A stretch of DNA of 7,903 bases from contig WRAL01000054.1 of assembly GCA_009780285.1 (NCBI GenBank), forward strand, positions 1 to 7,903. Reading direction: 5' to 3'. Origin of the DNA: Treponema sp. (GTDB taxonomy: Bacteria > Spirochaetota > Spirochaetia > Treponematales > Breznakiellaceae). The notes under the pieces are model-generated. The model did not search any database. It saw only the letters and a program-made list of their open reading frames with translations, and was not told the origin of the DNA. Both the position numbers and the translations under genes were made by a program. Positions 1 to 7,051 of the stretch are shown here, in pieces; positions within the stretch are counted from its first letter, which is position 1; each line of letters opens with the position of its first letter.

Positions 1-1806
1 AAAGAGCCGCAATGCGCGGTCTGCGGCTCCGCGCCCGTTCCTCGCTCGACCATGCACCTCTACATCGACCTTCCCAAAATAAAGGACAGGCTGGAAGCCT
101 GGATCGCCGAGGCCAGCGTCAAGGGCTTCTGGGCGCATAACGCCGTCCAAATGAGCAGGGCCTGGATACGCGACGGCCTCAAGGAACGCGCCATCACCCG
201 TGACCTAAAGTGGGGAATCCCCGTTCCCAAGGACGGCTACCGCGACAAGGTTTTCTACGTCTGGTTCGACGCGCCCATAGGCTACATTTCCATAGCCGGC
301 GAGCTGGGCGAGGAGCTGGCCTCCGGCATGGCGGACATCTGCCGCCTTCCCTCGCAGGTAAAAAAATTCCCCACCTGGCAGGAATTCGTCGCCTACTGGT
401 GGGAAAGCCCGGACGAGGTCGAGCTGTTCCAGTTTATCGGCAAGGACAACATCCCCTTTCACACGGTGGTTTTTCCCTCGAGCCTCATCGGATCTGGGCG
501 CGAATGGACGATGCTTCACCACATGTCGTCCAGCGAGTACCTTAACTACGAAAGCGGCAAGTTTTCCAAGTCGCGCGGCGTGGGCGTGTTCGGAAGCGAC
601 GCGATGGACACCGGCATTCCGCCGGACGTCTGGCGCTTCTACCTTTACTACAACCGCCCGGAAAAGGCCGACGTGATGTTCACCTGGAAGGATTTCCAGG
701 AAAAGGTCAACGGCGAGCTTATCGGCAACCTCGGCAACCTCGTCAACCGGACGATTTCCTTCATCGCGCGCTATTACGAGGGCGAGCTGCCCGAAGGCCC
801 GAGCGACGGCGAGCTGTGGGCGCAGGTGCGGGAGATTCAGGCGGAGGTAACAGCCAAGATGGAACGCGCCGAGCTGCGCGACGCCTTCAAGGACATTTTT
901 TCGCTCTGCTCGCTCGCCAACAAATATTTTCAGGACGCGGAGCCCTGGCGACTGCGCGAGGAGGACCCGCCGAAAGCCAAGGCCGTGATTCGCGATCTCG
1001 CCCACGTCGTTCGCGACATCGCTATCATGATCGACCCCTTCCTTCCGCAGACGGCCGCGGCGATAGTCCTGTTTTTCGGGCTGAAAATCCGCGAGACCTT
1101 CGACTGGAGCAACCTGGGAAACCCGGTCGGGCTTTTGCCCCTGCGCAAGATCGAAAGCTCGCTCCTTTTTTCCAAGCTGGAGGACGACGAGATCGCGCGC
1201 CTGCGGGAAAAGTTTTCCGGCAACCTAAGCGAGCGGCAGGCGGAAGTCGCCGGCACGGCGAGCGCCGGTTCGGCGAGCGCGCCGAAGGCGGCGAAGCTCG
1301 AGGACGCGCTTGACCTTCGCGTGGCGCGCATCGAAAAGGTCGAGCGCCATCCCAACGCCGACAAGCTTTACGTTATTTCGCTGGAAGTCGGCGAGGGATC
1401 GACCGGCGCCCGCGAGGAGCGCACGATAGTTTCCGGACTTGTCGGCTTTTATACCGAGGAACAGCTTTTGGGTAAAAAGATAATCGTCGCGTACAATCTG
1501 AAGCCGGCCAAGCTGCGCGGGGTAAAATCCCAAGGCATGCTTCTGGCCGCCGGCGACAACGGCGGCGTCGCCGGCGCCGAACGCTGCGAAGCGCTGGACG
1601 CGGGCGACGCGCCCACCGGCGCGCGGCTTCTTCCGGAGGGAATAGCCGCGCCGAGCGTCCGGGCCCCTGCGGAAATCGACATAGATTCCTTTTTCGCCTG
1701 CCCCATCGCGGTCAGCGGCCACGAGGTCGTTTCCGAGGGAAGGCGCCTTTGCATCGGGGGAAAGCCGGTGCGAACGAGCGTCATCGCCGAAGGCAAGGTA
1801 AACTGA
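1..1806 (+). CDS. metG: Methionyl-tRNA synthetase, archaeal/eukaryotic type with C-terminal tRNA-binding domain (5' truncated)
   Basis: This cytoplasmic class I synthetase charges tRNA-Met with methionine using ATP. The frame is open from base 1, so the gene enters from the left and the ATG at 52 is internal. The Rossmann HIGH motif lies outside the window. Visible in order are a Cys-x2-Cys pair at 13-24 followed by the PVPRSTMHLYIDLP stretch, the WFDAPIGY motif near 262-285, the KFSKS catalytic loop at 559-573, and the alpha-helical anticodon-binding region around 650-1130. An Ala/Ser-rich linker near 1240-1300 leads to an EMAP-II/Trbp111-like OB fold at about 1310-1640 (RVARIEKVERHPNADKLY and KPAKLRGVKSQGMLLAAG). 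About 54 further residues follow the OB fold. The wording around KFSKSRGVGVFG and KDNIPFHTVVFP resembles archaeal and eukaryotic MetRS more than the E. coli enzyme. Roughly the first 140-150 codons are probably missing, by comparison with family length. The 3' end overlaps or abuts the next gene. Confidence 0.97.
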   Translation, partial: KEPQCAVCGSAPVPRSTMHLYIDLPKIKDRLEAWIAEASVKGFWAHNAVQMSRAWIRDGLKERAITRDLKWGIPVPKDGYRDKVFYVWFDAPIGYISIAGELGEELASGMADICRLPSQVKKFPTWQEFVAYWWESPDEVELFQFIGKDNIPFHTVVFPSSLIGSGREWTMLHHMSSSEYLNYESGKFSKSRGVGVFGSDAMDTGIPPDVWRFYLYYNRPEKADVMFTWKDFQEKVNGELIGNLGNLVNRTISFIARYYEGELPEGPSDGELWAQVREIQAEVTAKMERAELRDAFKDIFSLCSLANKYFQDAEPWRLREEDPPKAKAVIRDLAHVVRDIAIMIDPFLPQTAAAIVLFFGLKIRETFDWSNLGNPVGLLPLRKIESSLLFSKLEDDEIARLREKFSGNLSERQAEVAGTASAGSASAPKAAKLEDALDLRVARIEKVERHPNADKLYVISLEVGEGSTGAREERTIVSGLVGFYTEEQLLGKKIIVAYNLKPAKLRGVKSQGMLLAAGDNGGVAGAERCEALDAGDAPTGARLLPEGIAAPSVRAPAEIDIDSFFACPIAVSGHEVVSEGRRLCIGGKPVRTSVIAEGKVN

Positions 1807-1817
1807 AAGACGCGCCC

Positions 1818-2876
1818 TTGCCGCGCGTCGAAAGGGCCGACCTCCGGGCCTGCGAGCGCGCGGAATCCTTTTTGCAATCGGCGCTCTGGGGCGCGTTCAA
1901 GGCGCGCTTTGGCTGGGAGGCGCGCGCCTTTGTCGTGGAATGGGCGCCCGGCGAGACGCGCCCGCTTTTGGCGCTCTGCCGGAAGATCGCGCCGGGGCTA
2001 CGCATGGCCTACGTTCCGCTTGGGCCTGAAATCCCGGAGAGCCCGCATCGCGACGATGCCGCGCGAGGCCACGCGCTTGCCCTGCTTGCCAAGGAGCTTC
2101 GCCCCCATCTTCCGCGGTCCACTGCCTTTATTCGATTCGATCCGCCCTGGACCGTTGGCCGGGATGAAAGGCCGGAGATCCTCGAGCCTCCCTTCAGGCG
2201 CGCGGGCGCCGACATTCAGCCGCCTGATACCGTCGTCGTCGATATCGCGCGGGACGAGGAGGCGATCCTTGCCGGCATGAAGCCCAAATGGCGCTACAAT
2301 ATCGGCCTGGCGCAGAGGCGGGGCGTTGAGGCTCGCGCAAGCTCGCCCGGCGATCCGGCGCTGGAAAGCGATCTGGCCGCTTTTTACGGGCTTTTGCTCG
2401 AAACGGCCGAGCGGGACGGCATAGCGATCCACGGCGAGCGCTACTACAAGGCGCTTTTCGAGGAATGCGCGCTTTGCGCGGACACGGACATAAGCCTTTA
2501 CACGGCCTGGCATGAAGGCGACTGCCTTGCCGGCCTTGTCGCCCTGCGCCGGAAGCTCCAGGCCGTCTACCTTTACGGCGCCTCATCCGGCGTGAAGCGC
2601 GGCCTTATGGCGCCCTACGCGCTGCAATGGCAAGCCATGCGCGACGCGAAGGCCGCAGGCTGCGCCGGCTACGACTTTTTCGGCATTCCGCCCGACGACG
2701 ACCCTGCGCATCCGATGTCCGGACTTTACCGCTTTAAAACCGGTTTTGGCGGGGAAATCCTTCGCCAGCCGGGAAGCTGGGACTATCCCTACAGGCCGGC
2801 GATCTGCGCCCTCTTCCGCGCCGCCGAGCTTGCGCGAAAGAAGCTTCGCGACGCGCGGAAAAAGCGGAAAAAATAG
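1818..2876 (+). CDS. FemAB-family aminoacyltransferase (peptidoglycan interpeptide bridge formation)
   Basis: Members of this family transfer amino acids from aminoacyl-tRNA to the stem peptide of lipid II at the inner face of the membrane; spirochaete relatives are usually called glycyltransferases. The protein shows the FLQSALWGAFK opening (about residues 18-28 of this start), the core KPKWRYNIGLAQRRGV motif near 155-170, and the second acyltransferase-like half with YLYGASS, a GLMAPYALQWQAM helix and YDFFGIP (about 251-291), then YRFKTGFGG. It ends in a very basic tail. The start is uncertain because no ATG is available. TTG at 1818 best fits the usual family N-terminus, CTG at 1803 overlaps the metG stop and has AAGG upstream, and TTG at 1749 has a good AGGGAAGG but overlaps metG by 58 bases. 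Amino-acid specificity cannot be read from sequence. Co-transcription with metG is inferred from the tight junction. Confidence 0.88.
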   Translation: MPRVERADLRACERAESFLQSALWGAFKARFGWEARAFVVEWAPGETRPLLALCRKIAPGLRMAYVPLGPEIPESPHRDDAARGHALALLAKELRPHLPRSTAFIRFDPPWTVGRDERPEILEPPFRRAGADIQPPDTVVVDIARDEEAILAGMKPKWRYNIGLAQRRGVEARASSPGDPALESDLAAFYGLLLETAERDGIAIHGERYYKALFEECALCADTDISLYTAWHEGDCLAGLVALRRKLQAVYLYGASSGVKRGLMAPYALQWQAMRDAKAAGCAGYDFFGIPPDDDPAHPMSGLYRFKTGFGGEILRQPGSWDYPYRPAICALFRAAELARKKLRDARKKRKK

Positions 2877-2901
2877 GCTCGCGACACGGAAGCCATTTTT
2901 T
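2876..2901 (+). terminator. Weak terminator-like element after the FemAB gene
   Basis: GGCT at 2876-2879 can pair with AGCC at 2891-2894 around an 11-base loop, and an A followed by six Ts lies directly downstream (2896-2901). The stem is only 4 bp, so this may be coincidence. Its support is its position just after a stop codon and between convergent genes. Confidence 0.25.
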
Positions 2902-2908
2902 CAGAGAA

Positions 2909-2930
2909 TTAACCACGGAGGGCACGGAGT
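2909..2930. repeat. CACGGAG tandem motif in the convergent intergenic gap
   Basis: CACGGAG occurs twice with a 9-base period (2914-2920 and 2923-2929), preceded by TTAAC. From memory, unverified, short intergenic repeats of the form TTAACCACGGAGGxCACGGAG occur dispersed in many unrelated environmental bacterial genomes. This copy would be a short one. It sits in the 81-base gap 2877-2957, which otherwise contains only the weak terminator candidate and a GGGTACCC palindrome at 2951-2958. No gene is visible in the gap. Confidence 0.5.
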
Positions 2931-2957
2931 AAGAACGCGTATTAGCGCAGGGGTACC

Positions 2958-4289
2958 CTATTCCCTCAACGTAATCTCCACCACCGAGCCGGCCGGATCC
3001 GGCAGGGGATAGTTGTCCAGCGTGTCGGCGTTCAAAAAGAAAAAGGCGTGCTCCGGATAAGGCTTGAGGTTCCAGTGGCGGCCGGGGAGCAGCTCGCTGC
3101 CGTCGCGCAGGAGGCGCATTTTTTCGATGCGCCCGGCCATTCCCGCAAGGCAGATTCCCCCGGCGCGGGCCTCGTGGACGTGCGCGTAAAGGAGCCGGCC
3201 ACGCCGGGTAAAGCGCCCCCACTCCGGCTTTTCAAGGCCGGATGAGCCGCAGCCGTAAATCGCCGCGCCGTTGCCGTCCATCCAGCGCCCCACTTCCCCG
3301 AGGATGCGCGCCGACTCAGCCGGGATTTTTCCCCTTGCGTTGGGGCCTACGTTCAATAGAAGATTCCCGTTCTTGGAAACGCACTCGGCCAGCATCCGAA
3401 TCACCAGGCTTGAATCCTTCCAATGCCGGTCGCCGGAATGATAGCCCCAGTTGTTGTTAAGCGTGATGCAGGCTTCCCAGGGAACGGCCTGTCCAAGCTC
3501 GTTGCGCAGGCCCTCAGGCGGGACGATCTGCTCCGGGCAGGCGAAGTCGCCGGCGGATTCAGGCGGATCCGCCTTGAGGATCGCGCCGTGCGTGTCGCCG
3601 GAAGCCTCAAGCCGGTTGTCCACGAGCATTCCGGGCTGAAGCTCGCGCGCCATGCGCATGATCTCGCCGGCCTTCCATTTTTCGCCGCTCATGTCGTCGT
3701 AGGAAAAATCGAACCACATCAGGTCCAGCCGGCCGTAGCCGGTCAAAAGCTCGCGAATTTGGCCGTGCATGAAGCGCAGGTACCGCTCGAAGTCGCGCGC
3801 CTCGTTTCCTTCCGCCGGATCGTCGCGCCTTGGGTGATGCCTGTCGCCAAAGTGCGGGAAGTCCGGGTGATGCCAGTCTATAAGCGAAAAATAAAGCCCG
3901 ACGCGAATGCCCTCGGCGCGGAAGGCTTCGAGGAACTCCGCCACGAAGTCGCGGCGCGCAGGCGCCAGCGTGGACTTGAAATCGGAAAGCGCCGTGTCCC
4001 AAAGGCAAAAGCCGTCGTGGTGCTTGGCGGTAAGGACGGCGTACTTCATCCCCGCGCGCTTTGCCAGCGCCGCCCACTCGCGCGGATCGCAGCGCTCGGC
4101 GGCGAACTCGTCGAAATAGCGCATATACTCGTCGCGCTCCATGCGCTCCGCGCCGCGAACCCACTCGCCGCGCGCCGGTATCGCGTAAAGCCCCCAGTGA
4201 ATGAACATCCCGAAGCGCGCCTCGCAAAACCACTTCGCGCGTTCGGCCCTTTCGTCCAGCGCCGCAGCGCTTCCGCTTTTGTTTTCCAT
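2958..4289 (-). CDS. Alpha-L-fucosidase, glycoside hydrolase family 29, predicted cytoplasmic
   Basis: The enzyme removes terminal alpha-linked L-fucose from oligosaccharides or glycoconjugates by a retaining mechanism. The 443-residue protein shows the family landmarks RFGMFIHWGLYAIPA (about 26-39), the KHHDGF substrate-binding motif (89-94), and LDLMWFDF, in which D194 (codon 3708-3710) is the expected nucleophile. It also has PWEACITLNNNWGYH (270-284) and the conserved NGNLLLNVGPNARGKIP stretch (307-323). E272 is one candidate for the acid/base residue, which is poorly conserved in GH29, so I do not assign it. No signal peptide or membrane segment is visible, suggesting action on imported oligosaccharides. 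The chosen ATG gives an N-terminus a usual distance before the first motif. A TTG at 4352 would overlap the tldE stop by 20 bases. Neither start has a recognisable Shine-Dalgarno sequence. It lies downstream of tldE on the same strand and converges with the FemAB gene. No fucose-metabolism gene is in the window. Confidence 0.93.
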   Translation of the reverse strand: MENKSGSAAALDERAERAKWFCEARFGMFIHWGLYAIPARGEWVRGAERMERDEYMRYFDEFAAERCDPREWAALAKRAGMKYAVLTAKHHDGFCLWDTALSDFKSTLAPARRDFVAEFLEAFRAEGIRVGLYFSLIDWHHPDFPHFGDRHHPRRDDPAEGNEARDFERYLRFMHGQIRELLTGYGRLDLMWFDFSYDDMSGEKWKAGEIMRMARELQPGMLVDNRLEASGDTHGAILKADPPESAGDFACPEQIVPPEGLRNELGQAVPWEACITLNNNWGYHSGDRHWKDSSLVIRMLAECVSKNGNLLLNVGPNARGKIPAESARILGEVGRWMDGNGAAIYGCGSSGLEKPEWGRFTRRGRLLYAHVHEARAGGICLAGMAGRIEKMRLLRDGSELLPGRHWNLKPYPEHAFFFLNADTLDNYPLPDPAGSVVEITLRE

Positions 4290-4299
4290 ACCGGAATTA

Positions 4300-4323
4300 T
4301 GCGCCGGCTTCGCGCCCGGCGCA
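4300..4323 (-). promoter_or_regulatory. Strong GC hairpin between tldE and the fucosidase gene
   Basis: Bases 4300-4307 and 4316-4323 form a perfect 8-bp stem, 7 of the pairs G-C, with an 8-base loop. On the minus strand it begins 9 bases after the tldE stop codon and ends 10 bases before the fucosidase ATG. The sequence after it on the minus strand is ATAATTCC, without a T run, so it is not a classical intrinsic terminator in that direction. It could limit read-through, protect the upstream mRNA end or modulate fucosidase initiation. The pairing is seen; the function is inferred. Confidence 0.5.
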
Positions 4324-4332
4324 AGCGCTATT

Positions 4333-5658
4333 TTACGCGCCCGTAACAACAATGCCCGAAAGGCGGGCGGAAGGGGATTTCACGACGCCGGTGTTGCTTT
4401 GGATGACAATATAATCCGAGCCCGTTTCCTCCACGGCGGAAAGCAGATCGACCAAGTTCCCGCCAATCGTTATTCCGCTTACAGGCCGGGACAGGCCCCC
4501 GCCCTTAACCATATATCCTTTCGCCAGAACGGAAAAATCGCCGGAGGCGGGGTTTATTCCGGCGAAAATTCCATCGCACTCGGTTACAAGCAGGCCCTCG
4601 TCCATGCCTGAAAGCAGGCCGGCCAACGTTTTTTGAGCGCCTTCGACAACGACGTTCGTATAGGCGCTTGAAATGCCCTCGTTGTAATTTTGCCGGAAGC
4701 CATTGCCGTTCGATTTGCGCTTTCCCGGATCCAAGGCCGCGGTACGCGCGTTATGAAAATAATCGCTTAGCCTTCCTTTATCGACGATTGTTTTTCTTTC
4801 GGTAAGAGTTCCTTCGTCGTCGAAGCGGCGGCGGATCAGGCCGGCCGGATCCTCGTATGCGCTGAAAGCCCGGCTGCCTATAGGGCTGTTTAGCATCCCC
4901 GTTAAAAAACTCATTTTGTTCTGACACTTTTCCGCGAAAAAAGAAGGCAAAAAAGCGCCGAACAATTCGGCAAAGGCGCTGTTCCGTATAACGGCCTTGT
5001 AACGGCCGCTCGCGCAAGCGCCGCTGTTCAACATGCCGGAAGCTTCCCGCGCGACGCGAGCGGCTATTTCCTTGTAGTCAAGATCGTCGCGAAGAAAAAG
5101 CTCGTGATGATGCGCCGTTTGGGCCTGACCATCGTTTTTCGCCATTACGCCGACGTCCAGCGAAAAAAAGCCGACTATATCCGACATGCGCCTTCCCGCG
5201 CCATCACAATCGAACAGCGTTACCGTTCTGGTTTTTTGGGAAACCTCCACAGTAAACGCTTCGGTCTTAGGGGCTTGATCCCGGGCAAATTTTTCCGCGT
5301 CGAGCAGCGTCCGGGCAAGCCTGCCGCTTTCAAAATCGGCGACATTATTTCGAGGTGGCTCCAAGGCATGAATGGGCTTCCCCAAATACGGCGCTTTATT
5401 CCAAGACGCCGTTTGTATTATGCTTTCAATCAGTTTCTCGATAATTTCCTCGCGGGGATTTGCCGCGTAAGCGCTTCCCGCAAAATCTTTATATTTCCCT
5501 TCAACAAAAAAAAGCGTTTCGCGTGAAGCGCCTGAGCGCTGGGCCTCGCCGTTAAACACCGACAAATTCCGCTTTTCCATTTCCTCGACATGAAAATGCA
5601 GCCTATCGAGGCCGCGGGCCTTTGCTTTTTTTGAAAACAACTCAACAAAGGAATCCAT
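4333..5658 (-). CDS. pmbA: TldE/PmbA-type subunit of the TldD/TldE metalloprotease (family U62)
   Basis: TldE is the partner of TldD in a cytosolic protease studied in enterobacteria for microcin B17 maturation and CcdA antitoxin turnover. It binds no metal itself, and the TldD subunit supplies catalysis. The 441-residue protein starts with an N-terminal alpha/beta domain containing EKRNLSVFNGEAQ (about 28-40). The C-terminal beta-rich domain carries GRLSDYFHNARTA (295-307), GINPASGDFSVLAKGY (367-382) and RPVSGITIGGNLVDLL (391-406). There is no HExxxH motif, which fits TldE rather than TldD. The ATG at 5658 shares one base with the tldD stop codon. A GTG one codon upstream (5661) is an alternative. 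AAGGTG just upstream may serve as the ribosome binding site, and translational coupling with tldD is likely. Its physiological substrate here is unknown. Confidence 0.93.
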   Translation of the reverse strand: MDSFVELFSKKAKARGLDRLHFHVEEMEKRNLSVFNGEAQRSGASRETLFFVEGKYKDFAGSAYAANPREEIIEKLIESIIQTASWNKAPYLGKPIHALEPPRNNVADFESGRLARTLLDAEKFARDQAPKTEAFTVEVSQKTRTVTLFDCDGAGRRMSDIVGFFSLDVGVMAKNDGQAQTAHHHELFLRDDLDYKEIAARVAREASGMLNSGACASGRYKAVIRNSAFAELFGAFLPSFFAEKCQNKMSFLTGMLNSPIGSRAFSAYEDPAGLIRRRFDDEGTLTERKTIVDKGRLSDYFHNARTAALDPGKRKSNGNGFRQNYNEGISSAYTNVVVEGAQKTLAGLLSGMDEGLLVTECDGIFAGINPASGDFSVLAKGYMVKGGGLSRPVSGITIGGNLVDLLSAVEETGSDYIVIQSNTGVVKSPSARLSGIVVTGA

Positions 5659-7037
5659 CACCTTACACCCCCAATGGTCATCTCGGAAATGCGCACCGTC
5701 GGTTGCCCCGCGCCTATAAAAAGCGCGCCGCTTCCGGCGAAGCAGTAGCCTTCGCCAATCGCCGAGTCCCCGGCGGCCATGTCAACGTTTTTAAGTGCCT
5801 GAAGGCCGTTTCCAATAAGGGTCGCGCCGCTTACCGGAGCGCCTATTTTGCCTTTTTCGATCAGGTAGCTTTCGGAGGAGGCAAAGTTAAAGTCCCCCGT
5901 CGCCGGATTAACCGAGCCGCCGTTTATCTGCCGGACATAAAGCCCGCGTTCCGTGGCGGCGATTATCTCCTGCGCGTCGCTTGCGCCGCTTTCTATGTAG
6001 GTGTTCGTCATGCGCGAGGTTGGCGCAAAGCGGTAATTCTGCCGCCTGGCCGAGCCTGTAACCGGCATGCCCATCTTCAGCGCGCCGAGCCTGTCAACCA
6101 TGTAGGATTTCAAAACGCCTTTTTCTATTAAAATGTTTTTTTGAGTGGGCGTTCCCTCGTCGTCCACCGACAGGGAACCCCAGGCGCCTTTAATCGATCC
6201 GTCGTCGATCAAGGTTACAAGCGGGCTTGCGACAAGCTGGCCCATCTTCCCGGAAAATTCCGATGTTCCTTTTGACACGGCGCTTGCCTCCAGGCTATGG
6301 CCGCAGGCCTCGTGAAAGATCAGGCCGCCAAAACCGTTGGCGACAACCACCGGCATACGGGCGCCTTGGCATTTTTCGGCACGAAGCATGGTCGCGGCCA
6401 TGCGCGCCGCATCTCGCGCATAATTTTCTATATCAAGGCTTTCATAAAATTCAAAGCCCTTCATCGCGCCGGGCCCTTGCCAGCCGCTTGCGACTCCCCC
6501 TGAATCCTGGGCGTAGGCTATAATCATTAGCCTTGTCTTTACGCGCCTGTCCTCGGCGAACACTCCATCGCTGTTGGCTATTATCACGTCCTGGCACATG
6601 TCAAGATATCTGACAAATACTTGCCCAATCTCGGGAGCATAACCCTTGCCGGCTCCAAGCGCCCTGTTTACGACATCCAGTTTTTTCCCGTAATCTACGT
6701 CCGTGTGGAGCCTGCCTATAGACTGCGCGTTTTTGTAACTAGCGGGATTAAAAGGTTTTTTCGTTCTATGGCCGCCGCCTGACATTCCTTGCGCCGTTTG
6801 CTCAAGCAGCTTTAGGGCGTTTTCCTCGGAATGCCCGTCCGAATAAACGTATATCTCCTCGACCCCGCGAAAAATTCGCAGGCCAACCCCGGCCTCGGTT
6901 CCTATCGAGCTTGTCTCGACCTTTTGCGTGTCGGCGGTTATCAGGCTTTGATGGTTTCGCTCGCAAAAAACCTCGGCGAAATCCCCTACTTCCAAAGCCC
7001 TGTCAAGCAGCCTTTCGATTGACGCTTCGCTCAGCAT
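5658..7037 (-). CDS. tldD: TldD-type metalloprotease subunit (family U62)
   Basis: TldD is the catalytic, zinc-dependent subunit of the TldD/TldE protease, which degrades unfolded or small peptides and matures some modified peptides. The 459-residue protein has an N-terminal domain with the ETSSIGTEAGVGLRIF stretch (41-56) and a central helix carrying the HExxxH metal site HEACGH (242-247, codons around 6297-6314). The family-typical SVDDEGTPTQKNILIEKG (290-307) and INGGSVNPATGDFNFA (371-386) follow. C432 (codon 5742-5744) sits where the family's third metal ligand is found. The usual CGKxGQ there reads CFAGSG, which is unusual. The protein is somewhat shorter than the approximately 480 residues of the E. 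coli form. The ATG has a strong ribosome binding site. The gene starts 14 bases after the upstream ABC ATPase and overlaps tldE by one base, indicating an operon. Confidence 0.95.
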   Translation of the reverse strand: MLSEASIERLLDRALEVGDFAEVFCERNHQSLITADTQKVETSSIGTEAGVGLRIFRGVEEIYVYSDGHSEENALKLLEQTAQGMSGGGHRTKKPFNPASYKNAQSIGRLHTDVDYGKKLDVVNRALGAGKGYAPEIGQVFVRYLDMCQDVIIANSDGVFAEDRRVKTRLMIIAYAQDSGGVASGWQGPGAMKGFEFYESLDIENYARDAARMAATMLRAEKCQGARMPVVVANGFGGLIFHEACGHSLEASAVSKGTSEFSGKMGQLVASPLVTLIDDGSIKGAWGSLSVDDEGTPTQKNILIEKGVLKSYMVDRLGALKMGMPVTGSARRQNYRFAPTSRMTNTYIESGASDAQEIIAATERGLYVRQINGGSVNPATGDFNFASSESYLIEKGKIGAPVSGATLIGNGLQALKNVDMAAGDSAIGEGYCFAGSGALFIGAGQPTVRISEMTIGGVR

Positions 7038-7040
7038 AAT

Positions 7041-7048
7041 TCCCCCTT
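7041..7048 (-). promoter_or_regulatory. Strong ribosome binding site of tldD
   Basis: On the minus strand AAGGGGGA lies three bases before the tldD ATG at 7037. It falls within the 14-base gap after the ABC ATPase stop codon (TAG at 7052-7054) and supports the chosen tldD start. Confidence 0.7.
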
Positions 7049-7051
7049 AAC

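Noticed and set aside
205..1005. Long minus-strand open frame (266 codons) opposite metG
   Set aside because: It is antisense to well-conserved metG motifs including KFSKS. Its translation shows no recognisable domain and is the low-information pattern expected from GC-rich codon bias.
2951..2958. GGGTACCC palindrome next to the fucosidase stop codon as a terminator
   Set aside because: The palindrome has no loop and is not followed by a T run on the minus strand.
2746..3012. Plus-strand 88-codon frame containing an NHGGHG peptide
   Set aside because: It overlaps the end of the FemAB gene in another frame, and the peptide comes from the CACGGAG intergenic motif. It is not a believable gene.
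3561..3574. Perfect 14-bp palindrome AGGCGGATCCGCCT
   Set aside because: It lies inside conserved fucosidase coding sequence. One perfect 14-bp palindrome in about 8 kb is near chance expectation, so no operator is claimed.
3423..4346. Plus-strand open frame of 307 codons opposite the fucosidase
   Set aside because: It is the mirror of conserved GH29 sequence on the other strand. No family motif is seen, and it runs into the tldE gap without a ribosome binding site.
2990..4855. GCCGGCCGGATCC shared by the regions near 2990 and 4840
   Set aside because: Both copies are inside coding sequence (fucosidase end and tldE), and no longer flanking identity or repeat structure is seen. This is probably coincidence in GC-rich DNA.
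5104..5526. Plus-strand 140-codon frame opposite tldE
   Set aside because: It is antisense to the TldE N-terminal domain, with no domain resemblance and no supporting ribosome binding site.
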